Part shown: piece after piece, positions 44,325 through 52,807 of the stretch
Numbering within the stretch: position 1 is the first letter of the stretch
How the letters are laid out: each line of letters opens with the position of its first letter
NCBI RefSeq assembly: GCF_014202035.1
Contig: NZ_JACHFR010000001.1
Location: forward strand, 682,001-746,000
Source of the DNA: Treponema rectale
GTDB lineage: Bacteria; Spirochaetota; Spirochaetia; Treponematales; Treponemataceae
Direction: 5' to 3'
DNA: 64,000 nt
Made by a program: the position numbers and the translations under genes
Notes under the pieces: model-generated
The model's database searches: none
Seen by the model: the letters and a program-made list of their open reading frames with translations, nothing else
Told to the model about the DNA's origin: nothing

Positions 44325-45008
44325 ATGACTGCTGAACAGATAGCTGAAAACATAAATAAGATACGCGCAACCCTGCCTGAGAACGTTGAGTTGTGTGCCG
44401 TAAGTAAGTTTCATCCTGCAGAAGATGTTGAAGCTGCATTGAAGGCAGGGCAGGTACTTTTTGGAGAAAACCGGGTGCAGGAAGCTGTAGAAAAGTTTGG
44501 ACTGATAAACAGAGATTCCAAAAGAGCCAGACTGCATATTATCGGAAGCCTCCAGTCAAATAAAGTCAGGAAGGCAGTTCTTGTGGCAGACTGCATTCAG
44601 TCTGTAGACAGAACTGAACTTGTTGAACTTATTGAAAAAGAATGTAACCGCATTAATAAAACCATTCAGATTTTTTTTGAACTTCATACTGGAGAAGATT
44701 CAAAAAGCGGATTTTCTTCTGAAGAAGAAATACTTGCCCTTTGCAGTCGCTTTTCGGCAGGAGAGTTTCCTCATGTGATTCCTGCAGGATTGATGACAAT
44801 GGCTCCTTTTACTGATGATGAATCCCGCATTCGAAAAAGTTTTTCAACCCTGAGGCTTCTCCGGGAAAAAATAAATTCCCTTTATCCTGAACTTCCTGTA
44901 AAGGAATTAAGTATGGGAATGAGCGGTGATTATAAGATTGCCGTAGAGGAGGGCAGCACGATCGTCCGTATCGGTACTGCAATTTTTGGAGAAAGACAGT
45001 ACAATTGA
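44325..45008 (+). CDS. yggS: YggS-family PLP homeostasis protein
   Basis: The 227-residue fold-type III PLP-binding protein has lysine in CAVSKFHPAED, then FGENRVQEAVEKF, HIIGSLQSNKVRKA, and the C-terminal SMGMSGDYKIAVEEGST, all canonical. It binds and shuttles PLP without known catalysis. An AGGAG site is near the ATG, two bases after the rsmA stop, so translation is probably coupled. Confidence 0.95.
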   Translation: MTAEQIAENINKIRATLPENVELCAVSKFHPAEDVEAALKAGQVLFGENRVQEAVEKFGLINRDSKRARLHIIGSLQSNKVRKAVLVADCIQSVDRTELVELIEKECNRINKTIQIFFELHTGEDSKSGFSSEEEILALCSRFSAGEFPHVIPAGLMTMAPFTDDESRIRKSFSTLRLLREKINSLYPELPVKELSMGMSGDYKIAVEEGSTIVRIGTAIFGERQYN

Positions 45009-45015
45009 TTCTGCG

Positions 45016-45537
45016 ATGAAAAAACTATTGTGCATCCTTTTAATGATTATAACCGTCTCTCCTGCAGCAGTTTTTGCAGCGTCTGATTCAACTACGCCTG
45101 AACCATATAAAAAGGAAGAATTTAATCCGGTGCTCCATGACATCAGGCGGGCAGAGATAATAACATTTGGTTCTCTTCCTTTTGTTACTCTTGGTGTTAC
45201 CGTTGCTTACGGTGCCTACGGTTATTTTTCGGGGGAGTTTTCTTCTTTTCCTAATCCTCTGGATAAAAGTGCAGATTCTTTTTCTTCATGGCAGCAGGCA
45301 AAAATTTTTGGCGTTTCGTTAGGAATCAGTGCCGGTCTTGGACTTATTGATTTTGGAATCAATTTTGCAAGGCGGCGGAACAGGGCTAAGCGGGAAAAGT
45401 CCCTTCTTGAAAATTCCAGACAGATTCATGTTATTCCTTACAGGGAAGAATTCATCAGGTCAGGGGGACTGGAGAAAATAGAATCTGGTGAATTTGAATA
45501 TGTTGAAGAAACTGAAAACTTATCTGAAGTAAATTAG
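45016..45537 (+). CDS. exported/membrane protein, function unknown
   Basis: The 173-residue protein has a signal peptide (KKLLCILLMIITVSPAAVFA) and two hydrophobic stretches (about 50-72 and 95-117). The last 50 residues are charged and probably cytoplasmic or periplasmic. Start ATG 45016 gives a clean signal peptide; a TTG at 44986 would add ten residues inside yggS. I see no family motif. Its stop is one base before the RluD-type gene, so it belongs to the same transcript. Confidence 0.65.
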   Translation: MKKLLCILLMIITVSPAAVFAASDSTTPEPYKKEEFNPVLHDIRRAEIITFGSLPFVTLGVTVAYGAYGYFSGEFSSFPNPLDKSADSFSSWQQAKIFGVSLGISAGLGLIDFGINFARRRNRAKREKSLLENSRQIHVIPYREEFIRSGGLEKIESGEFEYVEETENLSEVN

Positions 45538-46512
45538 ATGGCAGGTTTTTCCATAAAGGTTCCGGAGGATTATTCCGGAGCTGAACGTCTTGATAAATAT
45601 GTAGCTTCTCTTCCTGACGGCATGAACCGCAGCAAACTTAAGGCCGGGTTATGTTCCATCACTGTAAACGGCAGAAACCAGAAAATTTCTTATAAAGTTA
45701 AGCCCCGGGATGAAATATACATTCAGTGGGAAGATAATGTTCCGGATGATATTGAACCGGAGAATATTCCCCTGGATATTATTTTTGAAAATGATGATGT
45801 TCTTGTAATAAATAAGAAGCAGGGAATGGTTACTCATCCTGCTGCAGGAAACTGGAGCGGTACTCTTGTCAATGCTCTTTTATATTATCTTGGACGGCAG
45901 AAAATACATCAGGATAAAACTTCCGGTGGACAGGAGGCGCTTGTCCGCTGCAGACCTGGAATCGTTCACCGGCTGGATAAGGATACATCAGGTATAATAA
46001 TTACTGCAAAAAACCGTGATGCAGAAGAATTCCTCAGCAGGGAGTTTAAAAGCCACAGGGGTATAGTTAAGGAATATATCTGTATCTGTCAGGGACGGCC
46101 TCAATTCAGTACCGGAATCATAAAGACAGGAATGATACGGGATGTAAGGGACAGACAGAGGTTTAAGGCAGTTGAAGAACTTTCTCAGGGAAAACTGGCG
46201 GTCAGCGTTTATAAATGCATAGCCTGTTATGGAGATTATTCTTTAATGAAGGTAAGGATTAAAACCGGAAGAACCCATCAGATAAGGGTACACATGAGAT
46301 ACCTTAACTGTCCTGTTTTAGGTGATCCGATTTATTCAAAGGGGGACAGGCTTTTTCCGAAGGCAACTTTAATGCTTCATTCCCGTTATCTTAAGATAAA
46401 GCTTCCCGGAAGTAATGAGCCTGCTGTGTTTAAAACAGAAACTCCTGAGAGATTTAAGAAAGTTCTTGCCGTACTTCATAAAAAATACAGTAAAACTATT
46501 TTATCAGACTGA
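45538..46512 (+). CDS. rluD: RluD-type 23S rRNA pseudouridine synthase
   Basis: The 324-residue enzyme has an S4 RNA-binding domain (about residues 15-75) and an RluA/RluD catalytic domain with the aspartate in GIVHRLDKDTSGIIITAK, followed by the KTGRTHQIRVHM motif. It should isomerise uridines in 23S rRNA helix 69 or a related site. The start is directly after the previous stop. Followed by a second RluA-type gene after 22 bp. Confidence 0.93.
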   Translation: MAGFSIKVPEDYSGAERLDKYVASLPDGMNRSKLKAGLCSITVNGRNQKISYKVKPRDEIYIQWEDNVPDDIEPENIPLDIIFENDDVLVINKKQGMVTHPAAGNWSGTLVNALLYYLGRQKIHQDKTSGGQEALVRCRPGIVHRLDKDTSGIIITAKNRDAEEFLSREFKSHRGIVKEYICICQGRPQFSTGIIKTGMIRDVRDRQRFKAVEELSQGKLAVSVYKCIACYGDYSLMKVRIKTGRTHQIRVHMRYLNCPVLGDPIYSKGDRLFPKATLMLHSRYLKIKLPGSNEPAVFKTETPERFKKVLAVLHKKYSKTILSD

Positions 46513-46534
46513 GAATTGCGGACGGTCAGCAGAA

Positions 46535-47278
46535 ATGGAAAATATAAGAATTATTGCAGAGCCTTCTGAAAAGAATCCCTTTGCCGTCATCTATAAACCC
46601 CGTGGACTTGCAAGTGCTCCTTTAGTCGAAGGGGATGACAGTGCTTTTACCAGGGCTGCAGGGATTTTTCCGGAATTAAAGGACGTTCATGGAATAAAAG
46701 CTGTTGAAGGCGGACTTGTTCATAGAATTGACACGGTGACAGACGGTATTCTTGTAATTGCCTCAACGCAGCAGTCTTATGATTCTTTTATCCTTCAGCA
46801 GAAGGAAGGACAGTTTATAAAAGAATACACAGCTTTGTGCCGGTATCAGAAAAATCTTCCGGAAGGGTTTCCTCCATGCACGGCTGACAGGGAAAAAATC
46901 TCTGCCTGTATGCAAAGCCGCAGTTTTTTTAAATTAAGCTCTCTGTTCAGGCCTTTCGGAAAGAAGGGCAGTGCGGTAAGGCCGGTACGTACTGACGGAG
47001 TTTCAGGACGGGCTGAACAGAAAAAAGCCGGTACGAAGATTTATACAACAGAAATTTTACTGGAAAAGGGTACAGACCATGATGTTTTTAAGGCGACCTG
47101 CAGAATAACAGCAGGCTATCGTCATCAGGTAAGATGTCATTTGTGCTGGTGCGGCTTTCCTGTAACGGGAGACAGGGTATACAGTTTATCCGGAATTGAA
47201 GAAGACTTTAGTTTTACTGCCAGTTCCCTTTCTTTTTTGCACCCGGTTTCTTCTGAACGTATATCCTTTTCAGTGTAA
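46535..47278 (+). CDS. RluA-family pseudouridine synthase
   Basis: The 247-residue protein has no S4 domain. The catalytic motif reads GLVHRIDTVTDGILVIAST (Asp intact), with a later TAGYRHQVRCHL. It has a Lys/Arg-rich insertion (about 120-170) not seen in the neighbour. Start ATG 46535 is used because the longer reading from 46415 would overlap the upstream rluD gene by nearly 100 bp. Its RNA target is unknown. Last gene of the run before the WecA-like gene. Confidence 0.85.
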   Translation: MENIRIIAEPSEKNPFAVIYKPRGLASAPLVEGDDSAFTRAAGIFPELKDVHGIKAVEGGLVHRIDTVTDGILVIASTQQSYDSFILQQKEGQFIKEYTALCRYQKNLPEGFPPCTADREKISACMQSRSFFKLSSLFRPFGKKGSAVRPVRTDGVSGRAEQKKAGTKIYTTEILLEKGTDHDVFKATCRITAGYRHQVRCHLCWCGFPVTGDRVYSLSGIEEDFSFTASSLSFLHPVSSERISFSV

Positions 47279-47331
47279 AACTGCAGCGGGCAGGGTTTGT
47301 CACTAATCTGTTATAATGCTATAATCCCATT

Positions 47332-48381
47332 ATGCTTTTTTGTATAGCCGGTGCATTTCTTTTTAATGTTTTTTTGACTCCGTTAATAATTCATTTCTGC
47401 ACCAGATTTGGATTTTATGATTCTATGAATCCCAGAAAAATGCACAATGGAAAAGTATCCCGTTTAGGCGGAATCGGAATAATGGTTTCTTCTACGGCTG
47501 CCTTCTGCGTTTATGTTATTTTCTTTTCTTCAAGAGATTATTCCAGTCTCATGCCGGTTTTTATTTCAGGGCTGATTGTTTTTTTTGCAGGAGCTGTTGA
47601 TGATTTTTTTAATCTGCCTGCAAAAATTAAGTTTTTATTTCAGATAATAGCCGCTGCGGTTGTTGCTGCAGGACCTTTGTACTTTAAGGAATTTTTTATT
47701 TTTGATGTGAGTGAAATTACCGGAAGGTTAATGACATTTGTGTGGATTATTTCCCTGGTAAATTCTTACAATCTGATTGACGGGCTGGATCTTCTTTGCA
47801 GTGGACTTAGTTTTCTGACTCAGCTTACCTTAGGAATTCTCCTTATATTCTGCAGCGAAGAATGTGCCGTTCTCTGTTTTATTTTTGCAGCTGCAACTTT
47901 TGCCTTTATGCTTTTTAACCGGCCTCCTGCAAGAATTTTTTTAGGAGATTCAGGAAGTCAGTTTCTTGGGTATTCAATAGCAGTGATTCCTCTTATTTAT
48001 GATTTTGCATCTTTTGAAGACGTAAAGGCTGCTGTAATGGCTGTCCTCGTTTCCATACCTGTTATTGATGTTTTTGCGGCTATATGGAGACGTACAAGAG
48101 AACACCGTTCAATTTTCAGTGCAGACCGGGCTCATATTCATCATAAACTCATTAACATTGGTTTTTCTAAAACTACATCAGTATTAATTCTTTTAATGAT
48201 TCAGTTTGTAATTTCTGTTTCTGTACTTTCTCTTCTGCTGATGAAAACTTTTACCCAGCGTTTTACGGTGCTGGCAATGGAAATGATGTTCATCTGCCTT
48301 GTCTTCATCATTCTTCATTTTGTTAACAGGACTGTAAATCGCCGTCTCCACGGGCACTTGTCTGAAGAACCGCAGGAATAA
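47332..48381 (+). CDS. WecA/TagO-type polyprenyl-phosphate sugar-1-phosphate transferase
   Basis: The 349-residue polytopic protein of the MraY/WecA family. Motifs: NPRKMHNGKVSRLGG; FFAGAVDDFFNLP (DD); NSYNLIDGLDLLCSG (N/D); FLGDSGSQFLGYS; and RAHIHHKL (HIHH). It attaches a sugar-1-phosphate, likely GlcNAc-1-P or a related one, to undecaprenyl phosphate to start a glycan. MraY is excluded because the HIHH and DGLD motifs are WecA-like. No polysaccharide cluster is adjacent. Confidence 0.88.
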   Translation: MLFCIAGAFLFNVFLTPLIIHFCTRFGFYDSMNPRKMHNGKVSRLGGIGIMVSSTAAFCVYVIFFSSRDYSSLMPVFISGLIVFFAGAVDDFFNLPAKIKFLFQIIAAAVVAAGPLYFKEFFIFDVSEITGRLMTFVWIISLVNSYNLIDGLDLLCSGLSFLTQLTLGILLIFCSEECAVLCFIFAAATFAFMLFNRPPARIFLGDSGSQFLGYSIAVIPLIYDFASFEDVKAAVMAVLVSIPVIDVFAAIWRRTREHRSIFSADRAHIHHKLINIGFSKTTSVLILLMIQFVISVSVLSLLLMKTFTQRFTVLAMEMMFICLVFIILHFVNRTVNRRLHGHLSEEPQE

Positions 48382-48417
48382 CTTGAAAATTATATAATAA
48401 TTTATGATACTGTTTTC

Positions 48418-48888
48418 ATGGGTATATCAATTCGACCTGTAATAATAGATGATTATGATGAAATCTTTAAACTCTGGAATAGTACAGAACAGTCTAAAAA
48501 GGCGTTGAATCCGGTAGATGATAGTCGTGAAGGTATTGCACGTTATTTACGCCGGAATCCGGATACCTGCTTTCTGGCTGTTACAAATGACGGCTTTGGA
48601 AATGCTCCGGAAGTTGTGGGAGTGATTCTTACAGGACATGATGGCAGGCGCGGAATAATTCATCATATGTGCGTTCATCCGTCTTTCAGAAGACAGGGAA
48701 TTGCCGGAATGCTTGTAAAAAAGGCAGAAGATGCTTTAAAAGCCGAAGGCATTAATAAGATTTTTGGACTGGTCTTTAAGGATAATGATCCTGCAAATTC
48801 TTTTTGGGAAAGTCAGGGATATACTTTGCGGACAAATTTAAATTACAGAAATAAAAGCCTGAATGATAAAGTTCCTCAGGGAGAATAA
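48418..48888 (+). CDS. GNAT-family N-acetyltransferase
   Basis: The 156-residue acetyltransferase has the acetyl-CoA loop HHMCVHPSFRRQGIAGMLV (R/Q-x-x-G-x-A type), and the C-terminal NDPANSFWESQGY strand. The substrate is unknown. No ribosome site is evident. It ends 95 bp before the IS66 left end, so its 3' end is intact. Confidence 0.85.
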   Translation: MGISIRPVIIDDYDEIFKLWNSTEQSKKALNPVDDSREGIARYLRRNPDTCFLAVTNDGFGNAPEVVGVILTGHDGRRGIIHHMCVHPSFRRQGIAGMLVKKAEDALKAEGINKIFGLVFKDNDPANSFWESQGYTLRTNLNYRNKSLNDKVPQGE

Positions 48889-48975
48889 AAAAATAATAAG
48901 AAAGACAAATTTTATTATTGTTGCCTATAATCGGGATTCTGTCTACCAATATATATTTCCCGTCATTTGAGGCAG

Positions 48976-48983
48976 TTTGGAAT
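48976..48983. repeat. target-site duplication, left copy (TTTGGAAT)
   Basis: Eight bases identical to 51646-51653, directly outside the IS66 left end. This is the duplication length expected for IS66 insertion. Confidence 0.9.
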
Positions 48984-49006
48984 GTAAGCGTCAATTTTCT
49001 GCCCTA

Positions 49007-50743
49007 TCAGGCTATTAGAACCGTTGAAACATCAGATTTTTTAATCAATTTGATATTCCAAGGAAGAAGTTCAGACCAGTTTGAATCAGTCCAGCCGCTT
49101 GTGTCTGCGGCTAATTCAAAGATTGAAGAAAGATATTCTTCAGGATTGATATTGTTTATTCTAGCACATTCTATTAAAGAAAACAACAGGCATGTTGATC
49201 TGGCGCCGTCTTCAGAACCACAGAATAAGAAATTTTTCCTTGATAAAACATACGGACGTATTGAGCGTTCTGCGATTGAATTGTCCAGATAGATTTCAGG
49301 ACAGGCAAGATAGTTCATAAGATGAGGCCAGGCTTTGATTGCATAATCCAGAGCTTTTCCAAATTTAAGGCTTTCAGGAACTGTCGGTTTTATTTCAGTC
49401 ATCCAGTCATAGAATTCATCCATAATCGGCTTGATGATTTTCCTGCGTTTTTGAATAAACTCTGAATCTGGAAGATGCTTCTCTCTCAGTCTGTTTTCTT
49501 CGTAATACATTCGCTGGATGTATTTAATGGCAATGGCTGAGTTCTTTGATTTTCCGTTGAGCAGTGCATCGTAAAACTTTCTGCGGATATGTGCAGCACA
49601 AGCTACATGAACAATCTTGTCCTTTGGATGGAGAATCTTATGTTCTTTTAATGCAGCTTCATAACCTGGATATTCATCAGTCTGAAGCCATCCTTTGAAT
49701 CCGTTTATGAATGGCCGGATGTGTTGAGGACTGCGGCTTTCAAAATATCTGTAAACTGCCAGCGGCTTATCTTTGGGACCGCCATGCGCAAGCCAGATGT
49801 AGGATTTCTTTCGCTCGGTATTCCCGTTTTCATAATGCAGGATTTGAGTCGTAGTCTCATCCATGTTTAAGACTTTCCCTGTCTTTATATGCTCCAGCAT
49901 TATCTTTTCAAGGGGCTTAAGCTTTTCATAAACTTCAAGCTGCCATTTATCCATTGTAGCCCTTGAAAGATCTATTCCTTTTCTTTCAAAGTCTTTTGAC
50001 TGTCTGTAATACGGCATATGGTTGCAGTATTTGTTTATGAATATATAGCTCAGAAGTCCTGGAGTTGCGATTCCATGAGGAATGATGTTCTCTGCTGCAG
50101 GAGCCTGACGGAAAACTGGATGTTCTTCATCGCCGCTTCCTTCACATACTCTGCAGGCATATACAGGATAGATATGTTTTTCAACATAGATTCTTTCCGG
50201 AATGATGTTGAGTCTTTCTGTGAACCTTTCCCCTACTTTTACAAGCTTTGCTCCGCAGCCGCATATCTTTTCTTCTTCAGGAATATCGTGATAAACAGGT
50301 ACGCGTTCAAGATTGCCGGCAATCTTTTTTCGCCCGCATTTTCGTCGTTTATAGGCTTTTACTGTAAGTGTATTTTCTTCAAGGACTTCTTTTAATTCTT
50401 CACTGGTAAGCATTTCTGCTTCAAGAAAATCATCATCAAAATTATTAAATAATGAAAGCTGTTCGAAGGATTTTTCTGAACGGGAGCCGAAACGGTATGC
50501 CAGCTGTGTCTGAAGCCGTTCTTCCAGTCCGAGAATCTTAAGGTCTTTTTCCTTACCCTCTTCCTTAAGTTTCTTTATTTCTTCGTCCTTCTCTTTGATT
50601 GTAAAAATCTGAAAATTAATCTGTTCATCTTTTGAGGAAAGTAACTGCTCCTTTAAAATCAAAAGCTGCTGCATAGATTCAAGTTTAATCTTTGCAGCAG
50701 CAAGTTCTGTCAGTGCTTCCTGTATTGTCACTTCCCTTTTCAT
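49007..50743 (-). CDS. tnpC: IS66 transposase TnpC
   Basis: The 578-residue DDE transposase starts with an N-terminal coiled coil. A zinc-ribbon-like region follows (KICGCGAKLV... ACRVCEG). Catalytic Asp is in NMDETTTQ, second Asp in WLQTDEYPGY, and Glu in NSIAERSIRPYV. It catalyses strand transfer with TnpA/TnpB as accessory proteins. The end lies 23 bp inside the left terminus. No frameshift seen. Confidence 0.95.
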   Translation of the reverse strand: MKREVTIQEALTELAAAKIKLESMQQLLILKEQLLSSKDEQINFQIFTIKEKDEEIKKLKEEGKEKDLKILGLEERLQTQLAYRFGSRSEKSFEQLSLFNNFDDDFLEAEMLTSEELKEVLEENTLTVKAYKRRKCGRKKIAGNLERVPVYHDIPEEEKICGCGAKLVKVGERFTERLNIIPERIYVEKHIYPVYACRVCEGSGDEEHPVFRQAPAAENIIPHGIATPGLLSYIFINKYCNHMPYYRQSKDFERKGIDLSRATMDKWQLEVYEKLKPLEKIMLEHIKTGKVLNMDETTTQILHYENGNTERKKSYIWLAHGGPKDKPLAVYRYFESRSPQHIRPFINGFKGWLQTDEYPGYEAALKEHKILHPKDKIVHVACAAHIRRKFYDALLNGKSKNSAIAIKYIQRMYYEENRLREKHLPDSEFIQKRRKIIKPIMDEFYDWMTEIKPTVPESLKFGKALDYAIKAWPHLMNYLACPEIYLDNSIAERSIRPYVLSRKNFLFCGSEDGARSTCLLFSLIECARINNINPEEYLSSIFELAADTSGWTDSNWSELLPWNIKLIKKSDVSTVLIA

Positions 50744-50870
50744 GTTTTAAATGTTAACAGATTTAAAAACATTTAAAAAGTAGGTTTGGGAAGTTTTTTA
50801 TTAAGATCAAATGTTAATTATTACTTATTAATGATTTAATTTTATTTTTTACTTCTTCTAAAGCACATTT

Positions 50871-51218
50871 TTAGTCAAATTGTTCATATTTTAGTGGTTC
50901 ATAGGCACAGAAAAAATCAATCCCTTTAAGCAGCATAATGACTTCATCAAGTTTTATTTCCTTTGCCTGTTCAATCGTATCCGGCCATGGCCATCTGCCC
51001 TTCTCCAAAGTTTTCTGGGCTATCCAGAATCCGTTAGTTTCCCACCATATCAGTTTCAGCAGTTTATGCTGACTGTTGCAGAACATGAAAACTGCACCGC
51101 TGAATGGATCCTGTTTCATTAAGTCATTTATTATATGGAGAAGTTCTTCCTTGCCGGTTCTCATGTCTGTTGTTCCAGGTCTCAGAAAAATACGTGCATT
51201 GCTAAAATCAAACATCAT
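50871..51218 (-). CDS. tnpB: IS66 accessory protein TnpB
   Basis: The 115-residue protein shows the IS66 Orf2 signature: ARIFLRPGTTDMRTGKEEL near the start and FMFCNSQHKLLKL with WWETNGFWIAQKTLEKGRW. Required with TnpA for IS66 transposition in studied cases. Start overlaps the tnpA stop by four bases (ATGA). A 127-bp AT-rich gap separates it from tnpC. Confidence 0.93.
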   Translation of the reverse strand: MMFDFSNARIFLRPGTTDMRTGKEELLHIINDLMKQDPFSGAVFMFCNSQHKLLKLIWWETNGFWIAQKTLEKGRWPWPDTIEQAKEIKLDEVIMLLKGIDFFCAYEPLKYEQFD

Positions 51219-51568
51219 ATGCTGGCCGCCGTTTGTAAGATTTTGAATAAAGTTGTTTCTTCTGTTGTAATGGGAACATCAATTTCAATTCCACCTGCCC
51301 TAACGGTAATTAATTCTTTACGGTCTATACCGACTGTAATTTGATGTTTTGATGCATGTGGAATATCCAGTTCAACAAATTCAGAAGCCTGGAATTTATC
51401 TGGCGATTCAGATTCGGGATGCTGAGATCTGTACATTTTTTCCTGAATCCAGGATCTCAATGCTTCCGGCTGGATGCTGTGCATCTGGCTGAATGTTTCG
51501 ATATCCATATTTGAAACTGCAAACTCATTAATTAATTCTTCTTTGACTCGTTTTACTGGGAATATCAT
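51215..51568 (-). CDS. tnpA: IS66 accessory protein TnpA
   Basis: The 117-residue protein has an N-terminal helix-turn-helix-like part (MDIETFSQMHSIQPEALRSW) and a C-terminal basic/beta part (ITVRAGGIEIDVPITTEE). First gene of the transposase operon, with an AGGAG ribosome site; ends four bases into tnpB. Confidence 0.88.
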   Translation of the reverse strand: MIFPVKRVKEELINEFAVSNMDIETFSQMHSIQPEALRSWIQEKMYRSQHPESESPDKFQASEFVELDIPHASKHQITVGIDRKELITVRAGGIEIDVPITTEETTLFKILQTAASI

Positions 51569-51645
51569 AAAAAAATCTCCTCGCTGTGAGGAGATTGTAT
51601 ATCTAAATTTATTCGCTTTTTAGGGGGTGTTAATTAGACGCTTAC

Positions 51646-51653
51646 TTTGGAAT
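51646..51653. repeat. target-site duplication, right copy (TTTGGAAT)
   Basis: Identical to 48976-48983; directly outside the IS66 right end. Confidence 0.9.
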
Positions 51654-51711
51654 ACCCTATTTTTCTGCTTTACTTGTTATTTTATTTTTTTGAATTACAA
51701 TCATATTCAGA

Positions 51712-52797
51712 ATGAAGCATCAATTGAAGATTTTTTTCTTTTTTTTAGTATTTTTCATCACAGGCTGTTCTTACAAAAATCAACAGAATAAAAATCTCAA
51801 AAAACAGATTACAGGGGATACTGTTGCCCTGGACGCAGAAAGATTTCATTTAAAACCTGTTCTGGATTCTTATATTCCTCAAAAAAAAAGCTATAATTTT
51901 TATCTGACTTATAAAACTGCCCATCCCTGGTGGAATGCGGTTGCTCTTGGCATAGAAGACGCAGTAAAGCAGTTTGAACAGGCGGGGGTTTTTATTACCT
52001 ATGACTATCTTGCCCCTGAAAAAATGTCGGCAATGGACCAGATTGAACGGATTCAGAAGGCTGCAGCTTCTCATTCTTACGATGTAATCGGAGTTGATGT
52101 TGCGGACATTCAGATTGTAACTCCCGTAATTAACAGATTAATGGATTCTGGACAGAAGGTTATGACTTTTTCCAGTTCAGATTCCGGAAAAGAAAACAAC
52201 TGTAAAAGAATAGCTTATGTTGGAAATACCCATAACTATGAAGATGGAAAAATTCTTGTAGAAAGTCTCTGTAAAAGACTGGATTATACAGGCAGAATTG
52301 CCATGCTTGTAGGTAATCATGGAGCTCCCTGTCATGAAGAACGGGCTTTAGGCGCAAAAGCTGTTTTTGCAAAATATCCCCGGATTGAACTTGTGGCAGT
52401 AGAATATGATGAAGATCTTGAAGACAAGGCCTATGAGTTTTCAAAAGTGTTTATTGCAGAATATCCTGACTTAAGTGGAATTATCTGCTGTAACATGAGT
52501 AATTCAGTTGGAGCCGGACGTGCGGTTAAAGAAGCCGGCAAAGCAGATGAAATTATAATAACAGGTATGGATCATGACAGACGGGCATTAGAGTATCTTC
52601 GTGATGGAGTAATTTATGCCCTCGCCCTTCAGGATTGCTATGCCATTGGATTTGATACAATTACTACTGCTGTAAAAATTGCAGACGGGCTTCTTCCGGG
52701 AACCCTTTTTCCGGAAAAAACAGAAGAAACCACTACAGTTTTCTTTCAGAAGGATGCAGACTGGCTTTTACGTTCTCTTTATGGTGTAACAGAATAG
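51712..52797 (+). CDS. substrate-binding lipoprotein, sugar ABC/LacI-type
   Basis: The 361-residue lipoprotein has lipobox FITGC (Cys19). A periplasmic-binding-protein fold follows, with YKTAHPWWNAVALGIEDAVK, MLVGNHGAPCHEERALGAK and ITGMDHDRRALEYLRDGVI, as in ribose/galactose-type receptors. No permease or ATPase gene follows. Instead a diguanylate cyclase starts 10 bp downstream, so it is more likely a ligand sensor for that cyclase than a transporter component. The ligand is likely a sugar but unknown. IS66 inserted 66 bp upstream. Confidence 0.85.
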   Translation: MKHQLKIFFFFLVFFITGCSYKNQQNKNLKKQITGDTVALDAERFHLKPVLDSYIPQKKSYNFYLTYKTAHPWWNAVALGIEDAVKQFEQAGVFITYDYLAPEKMSAMDQIERIQKAAASHSYDVIGVDVADIQIVTPVINRLMDSGQKVMTFSSSDSGKENNCKRIAYVGNTHNYEDGKILVESLCKRLDYTGRIAMLVGNHGAPCHEERALGAKAVFAKYPRIELVAVEYDEDLEDKAYEFSKVFIAEYPDLSGIICCNMSNSVGAGRAVKEAGKADEIIITGMDHDRRALEYLRDGVIYALALQDCYAIGFDTITTAVKIADGLLPGTLFPEKTEETTTVFFQKDADWLLRSLYGVTE

Positions 52798-52807
52798 GTG
52801 GATCTGA

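Larger units (their letters stand above)
48984..51645. mobile_element. IS66-family insertion sequence, intact
   Basis: The 2662-bp element starts GTAAGCGTCAATTTT at 48984 and, read from its other end, GTAAGCGTCTAATTAA at 51645; these are typical IS66 termini. It carries tnpA, tnpB and tnpC, all on the minus strand and without stops. It is bordered by exact 8-bp direct repeats TTTGGAAT, indicating a recent or at least undecayed insertion. The insertion falls between the GNAT gene and the sugar-binding lipoprotein gene; no ORF appears to be broken. Its right end lies 66 bp upstream of the lipoprotein ATG and may affect its promoter. Confidence 0.95.

Noticed and set aside
46415-46534. Extended start for the second pseudouridine synthase
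   Set aside because: It would overlap the upstream rluD coding region by almost 100 bp, and the family N-terminus begins near 46535.
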